64,000 nucleotides of DNA from Colius striatus (taxonomy: Eukaryota; Chordata; Aves; Coliiformes; Coliidae): positions 52,336,152 through 52,400,151 of the forward strand of contig NC_084763.1 in assembly GCF_028858725.1 (NCBI RefSeq), written 5' to 3'. Positions 54,101 to 64,000 of the stretch are shown piece after piece. How positions within the stretch are numbered: the stretch's first letter is position 1; each line of letters starts with the position of its first letter. The position numbers and the translations under genes were made by a program. The notes below the pieces were generated by a model. The model was not told the DNA's origin. It did not search any database and saw nothing but the letters and a program-made list of their open reading frames with translations.

Positions 54101-57100
54101 AGAGAGGAAGATAAATCCCCCAAATTAGCTGTAGCTGGGCAAAGGAAGAACATTTTTTTTTTCTTTTGCTTTGTTTGGAGGTTGGGGTTTTTTTAAATGA
54201 TTATATCTTGTGATTCATCTACGTCCTGATGCCTGCAGCTTGGTATCACACAGAATTTCAACCTAATTTCTGAAAATGCTGTTCTGATTGCTGGCATAAA
54301 TTGGCATGAGACATGAACCCATTCACTGTCACTTAATAAATAATTCATAACCGTGGAATAAAAATTTGCACAAGGAGTTTGTTGTTTTCAATACCCCCAC
54401 ATCACCTCCATCTTCGCAGACAATGCCACCAAAGAGTGAACTGGATCACCCTAAAGATCACCAACATTCATGCAGTGAATAGCATGAAGGACGACTGACC
54501 TGAGTCAATATTGATTTACTGATACAACAAAACTACAGAAATGTTTATATTGAGAGTAACATAGACACACACTTACACTACACACACTTGTACAAACACA
54601 CGCTTTCAAATGACACTTAAATAAATATCTTGCAGATGGAAGCAACTATTATTTTCCACCAAGGGTGGGATTCAGACCCAGTAACCAAAAGATAGAAGAA
54701 CTTTACCACAGAGGTGCCCCAAGAATGAATTTGTTCCCCAGAAAATGCAGTCTGTTAGGAAGGTGCTGACAGCTTTGGAGTATGTCCTGTGGAGTTAACC
54801 CCCTCTCTAAGTAGGAAGGGGAAATCCCTCATGTCTTCTGCAGTCCAACACTCCATATCAATTAAAACAAAAAAAAAGAAGAAAATAATTTCTAAATGCA
54901 GTAATTTTAGAGACAAAACCAAACAGAAATGCATGGGTTAACGTTATGATCCTAGAATAAATTTAACAATATGAACACAAGTAATTTCTCCCACTCTTTC
55001 CAGCCAGCAGTTTCTTCCTTCGATTCTCTGATTCACGGCTCTAAACTTTTACTTGAACTGTATAAATAGCTGGTAAAAGAATTATGAACCACGTGGATCA
55101 GCTTTTAAATAAGAACATGACACTACCAGAGAGTTATACAAGTGCCTGCAAAGAACTGCTCCATATCAGATTCCTAGGATCTATTCCTGACTCTCAGAGA
55201 AGAGTGTAGTCTGCTGGCTAATGATAATACAGTCAGTGCAATGAACTTGACACATTTATCCTGTAGGCACTGCTGTAAGCTGCAACAAACTTGGTTCTGC
55301 CTAGGTTTGTCCTTATTTATTCTTATAAAATAAGAACAAAGCAAAAGCAACTTAGTTCCAAAGTAACAGTTAAACAATAAATACAAATTCTGAAATTTCT
55401 TCATGAAGGAATAAAGCAAGAGTGTCACTTTCTGGCCACAGGTTCAATGCCTTTCCTCTTACAGCACCTCTCATAACTGAGTACTGTTAATGTCAGATAT
55501 GACAGTTTCCCACAAAAGGTACAGCACTGTCAGATTGGTATAGTTAAGAGTAGATTTTTATTCCAGTAGAGAAGAAAAGGCATCTTATTTTATTTATGAA
55601 CATTACAATACTGTTTATGATAACTCACATATCATTAAGCTGAAAGATAACACATGTGAAACCTGTTACCTGCATTGTGGCGGGCAATGTACTCAAGTGC
55701 CCAAGATGCTGCTTCTTTTACTCCAGGGTCAAAATCCTCCAAGCAAGTCACAAGCATTTCCAGTGCTCCACACTGAACTACTGCCTGAGCTAGCTCTGGA
55801 GAATGTTTACCAACTGCTCTTAACACAAATGCAGCTGCTTTCTTGTAGAAACGCTGTACAAATCAGAAAAACAATTTTTAAAAAGCTTTTACTAACGTTA
55901 AGAAGTTCAAGTCATAATACAGTACAAATAGGCATAAATTAGATGTTTTTAGTAGCAAAAATATCTCATACAGATACAAATCAGTACCACCAGACATCAC
56001 ACAAATAATGAACCTACAGTCCTTCTTTGAGACCTAATGATCTAAAATTTGCAGTAAGTGCATAAACAAACAGAAAAAATGAGAGGGCTAAGAGGATATG
56101 GGGAAAAGATAATAGTCTAGATAAGTCTGTTTATTTAAGTGAGTAGTGAACGATAAGAGCTGCAAAAACAATAGCTCTTAACATATTTAACCAGATCACA
56201 CAGGTTATGCAGGGCAAGCTCCAAAAATAATTCTACCCATCTGTGACGCTCGCTTACAAGGTTTCACAAGGCCTGATGTATATACCTTCACCACATGTCT
56301 GAGAAAACATGGTTTACATTTACAAACAGGTAATGTAGACACAGAGAATTAGATCCAACAAAAAGGTTTATGATCCGAATCCTGAAATAAATACTGCCTA
56401 AGCCCCAGTACTGAATGGCCCTTGGATTTGACAAGGCAGACAACAATTCTACTCCTGCATGTGTCCAGAAACAACTCACTTTCAACAGGACTGTGCACCT
56501 TGACACCTCTGTCCAGTTCAAGCAAAATCCAAGCATTTGTCTCAGTTCTACCAGTTTCCTTCAGTGCTGGACCAACTACATGTTTTGAGCATATATAACA
56601 CACATGATGGGGTTCCACATAAACTGCAGTGGTGGTTGTAGCTTCTTCTAAAAGCATAGTTAAAATCTCCCCCCTAAAGTCACATTTCAGTCTTTTCCTG
56701 CAGTTTCAGAACTATCGTTGGGATGTGGAAGCTGAAGATTCATCTTCTCTCTTGCATCAACAGATTCAAAATCCAGAGCCCAGTTAAAGTACTCTGGCCA
56801 GAGATAACTAGTCTGTTAGTTCCCCTCCTTTGTGACTCCACTGTGCAGCAATGAGTGCAAGATTCATCTGGAACACAAGTATAATCTACTGCTATGTCCA
56901 TGTGCCCAGTGTATGCTCTCCAGCCTGGCAGTTGACAAATCATCCCTGTGGAGAAGCTCCAGAGGGCTCTCTCCCTGTGTGTCAGCTGGCTTTAACCTCA
57001 TTCCAAGATGCTTGATTGTCCCCTGCTCTGCTCAGGCCCTTTAACAGCGCTTCGTTCCTACTGTCAAGGCAATCAAAACTCAAGCAATGCGAAGACCACA

Positions 57101-59521
57101 TCCCTTTTGGATCAAGTCCAGAGAAACAAAGAACCACGTGAGTGCTTTTGTGCATGCTGTAAAGTGCCCAAACATCTTCAAAAGTCTGATCTGAATCACT
57201 AAGGTATGGCAACAGAGAAGTATTGTGCAGTGGCTCCACAGGAAGTAAAATGGAACTGGGTCTGCTCCCTGGCCCTGAAGTGACACATCCACCCACCAAA
57301 ACTCCTCTTTCCTCAAAGCACAGTGGCCTCATCTATACAACTGGAAACTGTCCCTGCCTTGTGCTAGCCCCTAAATTATGTCCAGGCATTGCCAAGTAGT
57401 TTTATGGTTGACACTGCCTAAAGCCACAGAGAGCACATTAACGTTTAAAGAGCACAGACATCTTCCAGTGCTCAACACATGCCCTGACTCTCCGTAGTTT
57501 ACCAGCATTGATATAATTCCTAATGCCAAAAATTCAGTCTTCTAAATTAAGGCCTACAAGAAGGTATACTAAATGTAATTTACAAGCAAAGCAATAAACA
57601 TTATTTAGGGGGAGCAGAAGTTAAGGGCAACAGTACAGACAAATGGTCAAATCCCTAGCTAATGTAAGTTACCATAAGTTTGGCTAAACTCAATGGAGCT
57701 GCAGTTGTTTACACCAGTCTATGTCTGTGTAAATATGCCATTTCTGTTAAGTACTTATGCTCCTGACAAAGAAAAAAACACTTCTTTGGTTTTATTATTC
57801 AAAAGTCATTTATTTACAAACAGATTGTATTCACAGGCAGTCAGACACACTGTAAAACTGTATTTTGCTCAGTTTAATTGACTGAACATTGATCTAGGAT
57901 GTGACCCTGTAACTGTTCTCCATAAATCAGTAGAATCGGTATTTATTGTGTGCTCAAAGAATCTGCTCCTTGAATATAGATGTTGATACACAAAGACCGA
58001 GTGGAATGGAAACGTATCTGCGGGCTGGTTTTTGCCTATGGGAAGTAACAAACTGCATGCATTGCTAAACTCTGCATGAACTGGATAATGAGTTTCCTTC
58101 ACTTGCCCTCAGTCACTAAGGCATAGTAGGCTTTCCATGACCTCACACTAATCTTGCTGCTGCCCCAAGTGAATCTGAATTACAGCCATCTCGATGTAAT
58201 GACAGCACAAGCAGTAACATGGAAGAGATAAATCAGTGTACTCAAGCTAATTTAGTGAGGGCTTTGAGTTGTACCAGGGGGCTAGTTTCCAAACCAAAAG
58301 AGAGGATAAAGAGTTTTGTTCCACTTCTTCCCTTAAAAATAGAAACAAAATAACCAAAATGGTTATAAACTTGTTATGAAAACCTTAACTTTCTTTCCTT
58401 ACTATACCAGTATCTTGACATCAAGCTTTTTCTTCAGAATTTTCTAAGATTAACTGTACAGGTAATGACCTATGTGCACACAAAATATGCAATGAGTACT
58501 TACATTTTTGTTTTCCTGTAAAGACTGCAAAAGAAATTATAGAGTTTTACAAATTGAATTTCCATCAAAATCTTACTTCTCCTAAATCTAATAAATCAAA
58601 ACTACAATCCAACTATGGCTGTGATATCAGTGCACTTAACTCTCAGCTGTCTCTTTTTCCAGTTATTAGGAAACTTATTTGAAAGTATTTCTCTTAATCT
58701 AGGTTAGGATCACTGGGAAAAAATCAAAGCTGGAATATACACAAAACCTGAAGAAAAAATAGCAAGAAGGAAGAAAGAGAAACCACCGGATTTATTTGCA
58801 CTGCAATTGTGACTACACTTTGGTTGGTTGGTTTTGAGAAATATGAAGATGAAAACCTTTTGGTGTATTTTCCTGTGCCAGTGGAAATATCTGTGCCAGA
58901 TATTTCTCATGCTACAGATTTCCAAAAGGCCATATCTGGAGATAATAAATATTTCATTATAGAAGTTCAGGTTTCTATATGTACTTTACAAGAGTTTGGG
59001 ATTAATGAGAAATAGTAGTCAATTATCACTACAGCTTTCAAACTGTCTCATTTTTAAAGAGGGAGCTTTTACAAAGCTTCACTCCACATTTTAAAAGCAT
59101 TAACAGTGCCATGAATCTATTTCCCATAGTGTACTAAAATGTAGGATGGTATTTTAAAGTCAAGCTTATTTGAAGTCAAACTTAGGCACACAGTACACAC
59201 TGATCTCTCAGGGGTTCAAACATACATGCTGTCTCCGACCTCAGTACATTTATCGCTATATTAGAATAACAGCAGAGAGCTGATGCAGAAAGACTTCCCT
59301 TTCCCCGTGCAATAGTTAAAAAAATGATTACTTAAGAAAACAAAGATGCCTTACATTCTGCTCAGACAATGAACACACGAGCTGTGGAAGAATGTCTCCC
59401 TTCACGACTGCCTCTGCCAGGTCATCGTTATAATTGGCAAGTCTCCCAAGAGCCAAAGCAGCAGTCTGTTGAATAGCTGGGACGACATCCAGCAAAAGGG
59501 GTCTCAGCAAAGTTATTACAC
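36116..59521 (-). CDS. SPAG6: SPAG6, sperm-associated antigen 6 (PF16-type armadillo protein), 5'-partial, nine coding exons
   Basis: Seen: nine minus-strand exons (59355-59521, 55670-55853, 48975-49180, 47911-48084, 45346-45498, 42442-42633, 41136-41252, 38301-38446, 36116-36182) join in frame into 467 residues ending in a TAA at 36116-36118. They match human SPAG6 residues 42-509 without an internal gap, for example [45 protein letters not shown] and [10 protein letters not shown]. The protein is a stack of armadillo repeats of about 42 residues, with the recurring pattern [14 protein letters not shown], followed by a non-repeat C-terminal part from about residue 400. Family knowledge: SPAG6/PF16 is part of the C1 microtubule side of the axonemal central pair and is needed for motility of sperm flagella and motile cilia. 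Missing: residues 1-41 and the promoter, which lie past 59521. Nothing points to a pseudogene: frames are open and all exon lengths equal those implied by the human protein. Inference: a functional single-copy gene. Confidence 0.97.
36183..38300 (-). other. SPAG6: SPAG6 intron 10
   Basis: A 2118-bp GT-AG intron that separates the last 21 codons from the rest of the gene. Its donor contains an in-frame TAG. The stretch near 37300-37380 holds a CRE-like TGACATCA and looks like non-repetitive sequence that may be conserved, which I cannot test. Confidence 0.85.
38301..38446 (-). CDS. SPAG6: SPAG6 coding exon 10
   Basis: The exon is 146 bp: 48 codons plus two bases of a split Arg codon ([20 protein letters not shown] ... 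NCYPEEIVR; residues about 439-487). The acceptor is CTATGTGTAG|GTG and the donor is GTAAG|GTAGGG. The donor itself supplies an in-frame TAG (GTA AGG TAG), so an unspliced message would stop right after EEIVR and lack the last 21 residues. Confidence 0.95.
38447..41135 (-). other. SPAG6: SPAG6 intron 9
   Basis: A 2689-bp GT-AG intron (donor GTAAGA, acceptor ATGTGTAG). Contains an (AATCA)n run near 40127-40144 and no supported gene. Confidence 0.85.
40127..40144 (+). repeat. (AATCA)n short tandem repeat
   Basis: Three to four units of AATCA in SPAG6 intron 9. Confidence 0.7.
41136..41252 (-). CDS. SPAG6: SPAG6 coding exon 9
   Basis: The exon is 117 bp, 39 codons ([20 protein letters not shown] ... 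IIGQFSK; residues about 400-438), phase 0. The acceptor is CATTTCAATAG|ACT and the donor AAG|GTAAGA. This exon starts the part of SPAG6 that follows the canonical armadillo repeats; the [11 protein letters not shown] motif is identical to human. A downstream AG ten bases into the exon is the only alternative acceptor that would keep the frame with a GT donor in exon 8. Confidence 0.94.
41253..42441 (-). other. SPAG6: SPAG6 intron 8, probable GC-AG intron
   Basis: A 1189-bp intron. The donor reads AAA|GCAAGTATAC, close to the GC-donor consensus AG|GCAAGT, and the acceptor is TTTCAATAG. This pair is the only one I find that restores a gap-free alignment with human SPAG6 and keeps the frame. Confidence 0.75.
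42442..42633 (-). CDS. SPAG6: SPAG6 coding exon 8, ending at a probable GC donor
   Basis: The exon is 192 bp, 64 codons ([20 protein letters not shown] ... SSEDLQLK; residues about 336-399). The acceptor is AATGCTACAG|GGA. The 3' boundary is the uncertain one. Ending at CTG AAA, followed by intron GCAAGTATAC, gives a phase-0 junction with exon 9 and a gap-free match to the human protein (DLQVK|SKKA versus DLQLK|TKKA). The nearby GT donor four bases further into the intron would need a different acceptor and would delete two residues. The core [15 protein letters not shown] is strongly conserved. Confidence 0.92.
42634..45345 (-). other. SPAG6: SPAG6 intron 7 with a CR1 insertion
   Basis: A 2712-bp GT-AG intron. 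A well-preserved, 5'-truncated CR1 lies at about 44006-44353 in the same orientation as the gene. Other ORFs here are short and without domain similarity. Confidence 0.85.
44006..44353 (-). mobile_element. Young CR1 LINE 3' fragment in SPAG6 intron 7
   Basis: On the plus strand it starts tcatagaatggtaggggttggaa (the reverse complement of the CR1 3' end) and continues with classic CR1 phrases such as gggtcttgaagacctccaa, cagcctgtgccagggctccc and ctcttctccagactaaacagcccc, with few changes. About 350 bp, 5'-truncated, oriented like the SPAG6 transcript. Its low divergence compared with the other CR1 pieces indicates a more recent insertion. Confidence 0.95.
45346..45498 (-). CDS. SPAG6: SPAG6 coding exon 7
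   Basis: The exon is 153 bp, phase 0, and encodes 51 residues ([20 protein letters not shown] ... MAVIVSK; residues about 285-335). The acceptor is ATCTTTTCAG|CTT and the donor AAG|GTTAGT. The stretch [18 protein letters not shown] is nearly unchanged from human SPAG6. It is not in an ATG-initiated ORF and was located by homology. Confidence 0.95.
45499..47910 (-). other. SPAG6: SPAG6 intron 6
   Basis: A 2412-bp GT-AG intron (donor GTAAAG, acceptor CTTTTCAG). No recognised repeat or gene. Confidence 0.85.
47911..48084 (-). CDS. SPAG6: SPAG6 coding exon 6
   Basis: The exon is 174 bp, phase 0 at both ends, and encodes 58 residues ([20 protein letters not shown] ... [10 protein letters not shown]; residues about 227-284). 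The acceptor is TTATTTCCTAG|CGT and the donor GAG|GTAAAG. It has no in-frame ATG near its start, so a simple ORF scan misses it; it was found by translating the reverse complement and comparing it with the SPAG6 protein. Motifs include [12 protein letters not shown] and REIAKHTPE, the repeat-closing helices of the armadillo fold. Confidence 0.95.
48085..48974 (-). other. SPAG6: SPAG6 intron 5
   Basis: An 890-bp AT-rich GT-AG intron, the shortest in the visible gene. Nothing else is recognised in it. Confidence 0.85.
48975..49180 (-). CDS. SPAG6: SPAG6 coding exon 5
   Basis: The exon is 206 bp: two bases complete the split Glu, followed by 68 codons ([17 protein letters not shown] ... LNPDAKLK; residues about 159-226). 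The acceptor is TTGGACCTACAG|AA and the donor AAG|GTACAT. It holds two near-copies of the armadillo pattern ([11 protein letters not shown] and [11 protein letters not shown]), the most clearly repetitive part of the protein. An open frame continues on both sides of the exon (about 48903-49289), but the flanks have no similarity to SPAG6 and are intron. Confidence 0.96.
51551..51570 (+). repeat. (AAAC)n microsatellite
   Basis: Uninterrupted AAAC units in SPAG6 intron 4, adjacent to a longer A-rich low-complexity stretch (51486-51510). Confidence 0.8.
52729..52821 (+). mobile_element. Old CR1 3' end in SPAG6 intron 4
   Basis: Reads tctggtctaaccttgtag...gaagctggactagaaacctcctgaggtcccttccaagctgagcatcctatgatcc, the CR1 terminal pattern (ttggactagatgacct-gaggtcccttccaacc-...-tatgatt) with moderate divergence. 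Opposite in direction to SPAG6. Confidence 0.85.
53425..53444 (+). repeat. (AAAC)n microsatellite
   Basis: A second short AAAC tract in the same intron, 1.9 kb from the first. Confidence 0.8.
55670..55853 (-). CDS. SPAG6: SPAG6 coding exon 4
   Basis: The exon is 184 bp and encodes [20 protein letters not shown] through EYIARHNA (residues about 97-157) plus the first base of a split Glu codon. The acceptor is TTGTACAG|CGT and the donor GCAG|GTAACA. It covers parts of two armadillo repeats with the motifs [12 protein letters not shown] and [17 protein letters not shown]. The reading frame is open upstream only to the acceptor, and the length fits the human exon content exactly. Confidence 0.96.
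55854..59354 (-). other. SPAG6: SPAG6 intron 3
   Basis: A 3501-bp GT-AG intron between two confidently placed exons. I see no repeat family I can name. Open frames of 60-116 codons on both strands around 56.3-57.3 kb have no recognisable domain and overlap one another. Confidence 0.85.
59355..59521 (-). CDS. SPAG6: SPAG6 coding exon 3 (first exon visible in the window)
   Basis: The exon is 167 bp and encodes residues about 42-96, starting with the last two bases of a split Gly codon ([14 protein letters not shown] ... LVCSLSEQN). The acceptor reads ataactcag just above 59521 and the donor is AAT|GTAAGG at 59354. The Gly codon is split G|GT, so the preceding exon must end in phase 1; it is not in the window. 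The helical [19 protein letters not shown] stretch is a typical armadillo repeat and is almost identical to the human protein; one visible change is Gly for Cys in [10 protein letters not shown]. Confidence 0.96.
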
Positions 59522-60249
59522 CTGAGTTATATCAGGAAGAGAAAAGCACATTTGGTAAGCAGAAATGTTTCTAAACATTTGCCTTTTCATAAAAACCTCA
59601 TAAATTACTCTTCCAGGTAATAAGTTGTAGGAAATTCAGGTGTTCCACTGAAATGAAGTCAGCACTTGTATAGCACTGCTGATGCATAGCAATGTTTCTG
59701 ACCATTTTTCATAGGTACAAAACACTTCTGAAGCATACCCAAAAAAGCGCCATATGTAGAAATAAGCTATATTCAGACATCTATAAAACATATGTCAAAT
59801 ACATACTCAAGAAAATAAGGTATATTCAAACACATATAACATGCATGTATTAAAGTATGCACAAAAACCTCCATCTGGAGGTCTTGGTGAGCTGATATTG
59901 ACATGTCACTCATTCAGCATGCCAGCAGAACATCTATGTTGAATACACTTCATCCATTATAAGCAATGATTGATTTGGGGACCAATATCCATAATATATT
60001 ACACTTCAGATAGAAGTGTTGAAGATTTTCTTACCATGTTATTATTTATTACGTGTTTCCACTGATGAGTACCAATTAAAAATGAAAGAATATGAAAGTC
60101 TATTCTCTAAGGCAGTCTTGCAACACATACTTGAAACTACAGGTGAGGTAAGAACTTGTGACATGAATCATTAGCAGTTACAGACTAAGAAAGTCCTTCA
60201 GTCAGACAAACATCTGGTTAAAAATAGGAAGAGTAAACTTTCCATTCTT

Positions 60250-60740
60250 GCAACAGCAGGGAGGAGGTCAGAGTGCAGTTCTGCAGGCCTCCGTACTGGA
60301 ACATGTGCCATTCAGTACTCCTCTATGATCTGGAACAGCATGAACAGTGAGGTGAGACTTTGCTGGTGACTCATAAGGTATTACCAGTAGGAGAAACTAT
60401 AAGGAACTAGAGACTGAATGACTGGATAACAAAATGGCAAGTGAAATTGAGCACAAACAGGGAAGCCAATCCCAACCTCACATATGCAGTGATGGACCCC
60501 AAGCAGATCACTACTACCCAAGAGAAAGATCTTCATGTTACAACAGACAGTTTCATGGAGATACCAGTTCCTTGCTCAGTAGCAAAGAAGAAACTTTACC
60601 CACAGAGTGCTTGGGATTATTTGGAAAGGAACAGAGACCAAAGCAGAGACCACCACAATGCTACTGTATAAGTTTATCCTACATTTAATACGCTCTCCTA
60701 CACTACAACTGAAAAAGGTTTGGTGAAAGGCAATGAGCAT
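60250..60740 (+). mobile_element. Strongly decayed CR1/L3-like ORF2 3' fragment
   Basis: The order of phrases recalls the C-terminal ORF2 of ancient CR1/L3 copies in sauropsids: caagagaaagatcttcatg, ttacaacagacagtttcatgg, tgctcagtagcaaagaa, gcttgggattatttggaaa, gaccaccacaatgctactgtataag and gaaaaggtttggtgaaaggc. Frames are broken. Assignment rests on recalled consensus, and the ends are approximate. Confidence 0.6.
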
Positions 60741-61214
60741 GATCAAAGATGATCACTCAGCATCCAGAAGCTCTTCCTACAGTTAAACTAAGGCTCTTCA
60801 ATAGGAATACAAATGAGAACCACATAGTTAAAAAATATATATTATTTGTAAAGTCTGGAAAGGGAAAATTACTTGTACTGCAATTCTTTGAAAGTGCTGT
60901 CCCTGTAACCATCCAGCTACATGAATTAATAGTGCTGGGCTTCATACCTCAGCCAGAAAGCAATGCTCTCTGAAGATGCAGAAGTGCTACAACAAAACTC
61001 CAAACACCCGGAGCTTCACTCGGAAATCTACCTATCATCTCAGTTCTTTCCACTACAGTTTTTTGCTAATAAAGTTAAAGATTTAGCTGGGTAACTATGG
61101 AAGGAAGCAAGTCTTCCCTTCTCAAGGGCTTGTACAGTTCCAAGCAGTGAACAAAGCTCTTTTGCTGCTACAGTCCCACAGCAGTGGGATCACTGCCTAA
61201 TGACAGAAGATGCC

Positions 61215-61266
61215 CAGGTGTTGTACAGGAACACTGTAATCAGGTGTTGAACAGGAATACTGTGAC
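61215..61266 (+). repeat. 26-bp imperfect tandem duplication
   Basis: Two 26-base units (caggtgttg-acaggaa-actgt...) follow each other directly with four differences and a partial third start (cagg). Confidence 0.8.
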
Positions 61267-64000
61267 CAGGAAAAGCTGAGGGTCTTAGAAAAGCAATAGT
61301 CGAAAGGGATGGAGGATATAACAAGCTATAGCCATAGCATACTTCTATATAGAAAGGCATTCTGAAAAGGAAAAAGTTGAGCAGCAGCAAAATTCTCACA
61401 GAGAACATAAACATGAGTTGAGGCCAACCCCATATATTATCTATAGTGAGCTATCTTCTACCAAGTCATCTGCACTCTCTATGGGAAGGCATTTTCCTGA
61501 CCTTCCCTCTAACATCAATTGCATGCTCAATTCCTGAATTGAGCTGCTGAAATTCCTAAGGGAACCTCACACTGTTCTGACTCCTTTTACATTGAAGGTA
61601 TTTCAGTAAAGCAGGAAAACTTGGAGTAGTACTTGTATTTACTATACAGTAAATACATTTGAGCCCTTAACCTGAGATAATATAAAAATTAGATACTTCA
61701 TAAAAAGAGGGAAATAAGAAAAAAATAGTTTTACAGATAGAAAAAAGACTGTCTAACAACAGTTGGGGGAGGGGGAAAGAAATACTTCACTGTGCAGTGT
61801 CCTGACCCTAGAAAAGCTAAGAGCCTGACAGGTGGGACATTCAGTCAGGACGTGGCAGACAGTTCAATTCTGGTGACAGTCTCAAACTCCAACAAAAATT
61901 AAACAAGACTAGAATCACTTTACCCAGGAAGAACCCATGAGCTAGACCCAGACCATGTGACATGTTTCTGGCCTGCATGACATATGTAGACACCACAAAA
62001 TGTAAAACCACATTTAAGAAAGTTTACATACATATGTGCTTTGAGCTGTCCCAAATATGAGATTTATATTACCTGTATTTTCAAGATTAGCTGATACAGA
62101 TTTCACTTTAAAATAGGCTAAAAAGCCTTGAGCCTGAAAATGCTTCCAAGCAGCACACCTCCCTGTGACCAATACTATTCATGTCATGATAATATAAACC
62201 ATGTAAAGCCCAGTGATGAGATTTAAGTATCATCACAAAATGTTCTACTGACAATTATGTCAGCTGATTAAACTGAAGGTGAAGAAAGAGATGAGAAGTA
62301 AAATGGGAGTTATGTTTGAAGAAGGGACACAAGATGCTAAAACAGGATTGAAAAAAACACTGAATGGATGGAAAAGATTCAGAAATAATAGAAACTGTGC
62401 TCATCCTTGAGACTGTATTCTCCCAGAGCAATGTCTGAAGGTGAGAAGAGACAGTGAACAAATAATTATCATGACAAGACCTTTGGAGGAACAAGAAAAA
62501 AAGAAAAATCAATTCTTGTTGATGTACAAGCCTTATATTGACATCAAATTGAGAACTGGGAGAAGTGTATAGGCCTAGATTATGTCTGTACATTGAACAT
62601 TTGATGAATTAAAATCTTCTACCTCTACTTCTCACCTTCTTTAAAACTGGTTTCTTTCTCTGCATCAAAATGCTATCCATCACCTCTGACTACTCTGCAA
62701 GACCAACTCTTCGAGTTTTCACCATAGTCACAATTTTTACATCTTCAGCAAAGTAGTTTTCATTTCTTTAGAGCACTTAGAAAGAAATAAACAAATCATT
62801 CTGAAAATGTGAAAACAGCTACATCAGGATTATAGGGTCTCCACTAAAACACCTATGGGAAAACCAAGATGTCCATCTTTCCTTCTGTGACTTTGAAGAT
62901 AACGTTGGAAAGGACAGATAGGCCTGACACAAGAAGAGGCTTTCCTGTCCTCGACCCAGCCCAGCTCTCCCAGAGGCAGCTGTATGTGGTGAACTCCTCT
63001 GTTTGATCCCTTTCTTACTTTTGACTGTCTTGTCTACAGCAAAGTTTAACCATCTTCTTCAAACAGGTCCAAGCCAGGACTCAGCATTCTGAATGAAACT
63101 CAAATTTAGAGCATGAAAAGAGGTAAGAACCTTCCAACAACCTCTTCCATTCACTCAAGTGAAGAGGGCCATGTAGAGCAGGTAGTAGCAGTGCCTGGCT
63201 GCCAAAAACTTTAGGAGAAGTCTTTGGTCTTCTTCTAAGTAAGTGTTGTGACAAAAATAGGAAGTTTATTAACTCTAATTCAAAGGCAGCAACACAGAAA
63301 GTGAACTACAAAATAAGGCATTTAGACCACTGGACTAGATTTGTTTTGGAAGAGTTCCCACTAGCAACTCAGAAACAGGGTAACAGAGAATTACTGCCAA
63401 ATATTCTCTCTTGCATCACGGAACCTTGACTGACCTTGGACAAGGAACGATTCCCCTTTCTGTCCTCAGTTTGCCACTCAGATTTGTTTCAAAGAATGAC
63501 ACACTTAAGAAGCTGAATCACTCTTAACACACACTTCTCAAGTGGAGCTGTTGTGTACAGGCCTGATGCATTTTCTTTTAGCAAGTAAGTGCTGGCTGCT
63601 GCCTATCTGGAGAAACAGAAGGGGAAAAAAAAGCCACCAAGAAACAAACAACCACTCAGGGCAGCAGCAAGTTCCAAGTTTTGTTGTTCCAAGTTTCTGT
63701 AGCCAAACAGTCCCTATTCTGGAGATAGCTGTCTTTGGTCATTTTGATTTCTTGAGAAAAACACACCTAGAAGTCATGCAGAATCCCTCAATTCTCCTCC
63801 CATCAAACTCCTGTGAAACTTGACTACTCATAAGTCAGAAAAGCATCCCTCTGCATCTGAACTTGTCTCTATTTCTGCACCTGAAGGTGACCACTCCTAC
63901 CCTATTCTCCTTCCTAAAAACCAAAATTTATTTCCATTTAAAGAATGGAAATGTGGAAAAAAAGTCATTCTATACCAATGTTGTCTCTGGACACGCTTAT

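Larger units (their letters stand above)
49181..55669 (-). other. SPAG6: SPAG6 intron 4, the largest complete intron
   Basis: A 6489-bp GT-AG intron. It contains an old CR1 3' end on the plus strand near 52729-52821 and two AAAC microsatellites (51551-51570 and 53425-53444). The rest is AT-rich with no supported gene. Confidence 0.85.
59522..64000 (-). other. SPAG6: SPAG6 intron 2 (partial)
   Basis: The acceptor of exon 3 is at its low end, and no exon matching SPAG6 residues 1-41 (VFEQYQKARTQFVQMVAELA, NIETLQNAG) is visible up to the right edge, so the intron is at least 4.5 kb. Contents: a decayed CR1/L3-like fragment near 60250-60740, a 26-bp tandem duplication at 61215-61266, and otherwise unremarkable AT-rich sequence. 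Confidence 0.75.

Noticed and set aside
58884..58906. A 9-bp inverted repeat with a 5-bp spacer (gaaatatct/agatatttc)
   Set aside because: Arms of this length occur by chance in AT-rich DNA of this size.
1..64000. CRISPR arrays, operons, riboswitches, bacterial mobile elements, tRNA or rRNA genes
   Set aside because: None is visible; the intron-rich gene and CR1 repeats show vertebrate nuclear DNA.

Overview
The window is vertebrate nuclear DNA, most likely from a bird. Three things support this: CR1-type LINE fragments are the only interspersed repeats I can recognise, including one well-preserved 3' end with the avian-type terminus; mammalian SINEs are absent; and one large, intron-rich gene is spread over more than 23 kb. 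The species cannot be named from the sequence.

The one gene I can establish is SPAG6, the sperm-associated antigen 6 / PF16-type armadillo-repeat protein of the ciliary central apparatus. It lies on the minus strand. Nine coding exons, corresponding to human exons 3-11, run from 59521 down to the stop codon at 36116-36118. They join without frameshift or internal stop and give 467 residues that are collinear with human SPAG6 residues 42-509, one residue shorter at the C-terminus. The first 41 residues, the start codon and the promoter lie beyond the right edge. All splice junctions are GT-AG except intron 8, whose best reading is a GC-AG intron.

Layout: 1-2060 holds no recognised gene. 2060-3930 holds two CpG islands around an AT-rich block, a promoter-like region with no recognised coding sequence. 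4000-35550 is gene-poor, with CR1 remnants (about 15760-17660, 18815-18895, 25040-25640), a 97-bp hairpin at 6059-6155, a small GC-rich patch at 11530-11800 and a perfect 22-bp palindrome at 24745-24766. 35550-59521 is SPAG6 with its introns; intron 7 carries a young CR1 in the sense orientation and intron 4 an older CR1 tail. 59522-64000 is SPAG6 intron 2, containing a decayed CR1/L3-like fragment.

I found no new multi-gene system. The items most worth a second look are the non-canonical SPAG6 intron 8 donor, the equal-armed hairpin at 6059-6155, and the CpG-island promoter without an identifiable gene.
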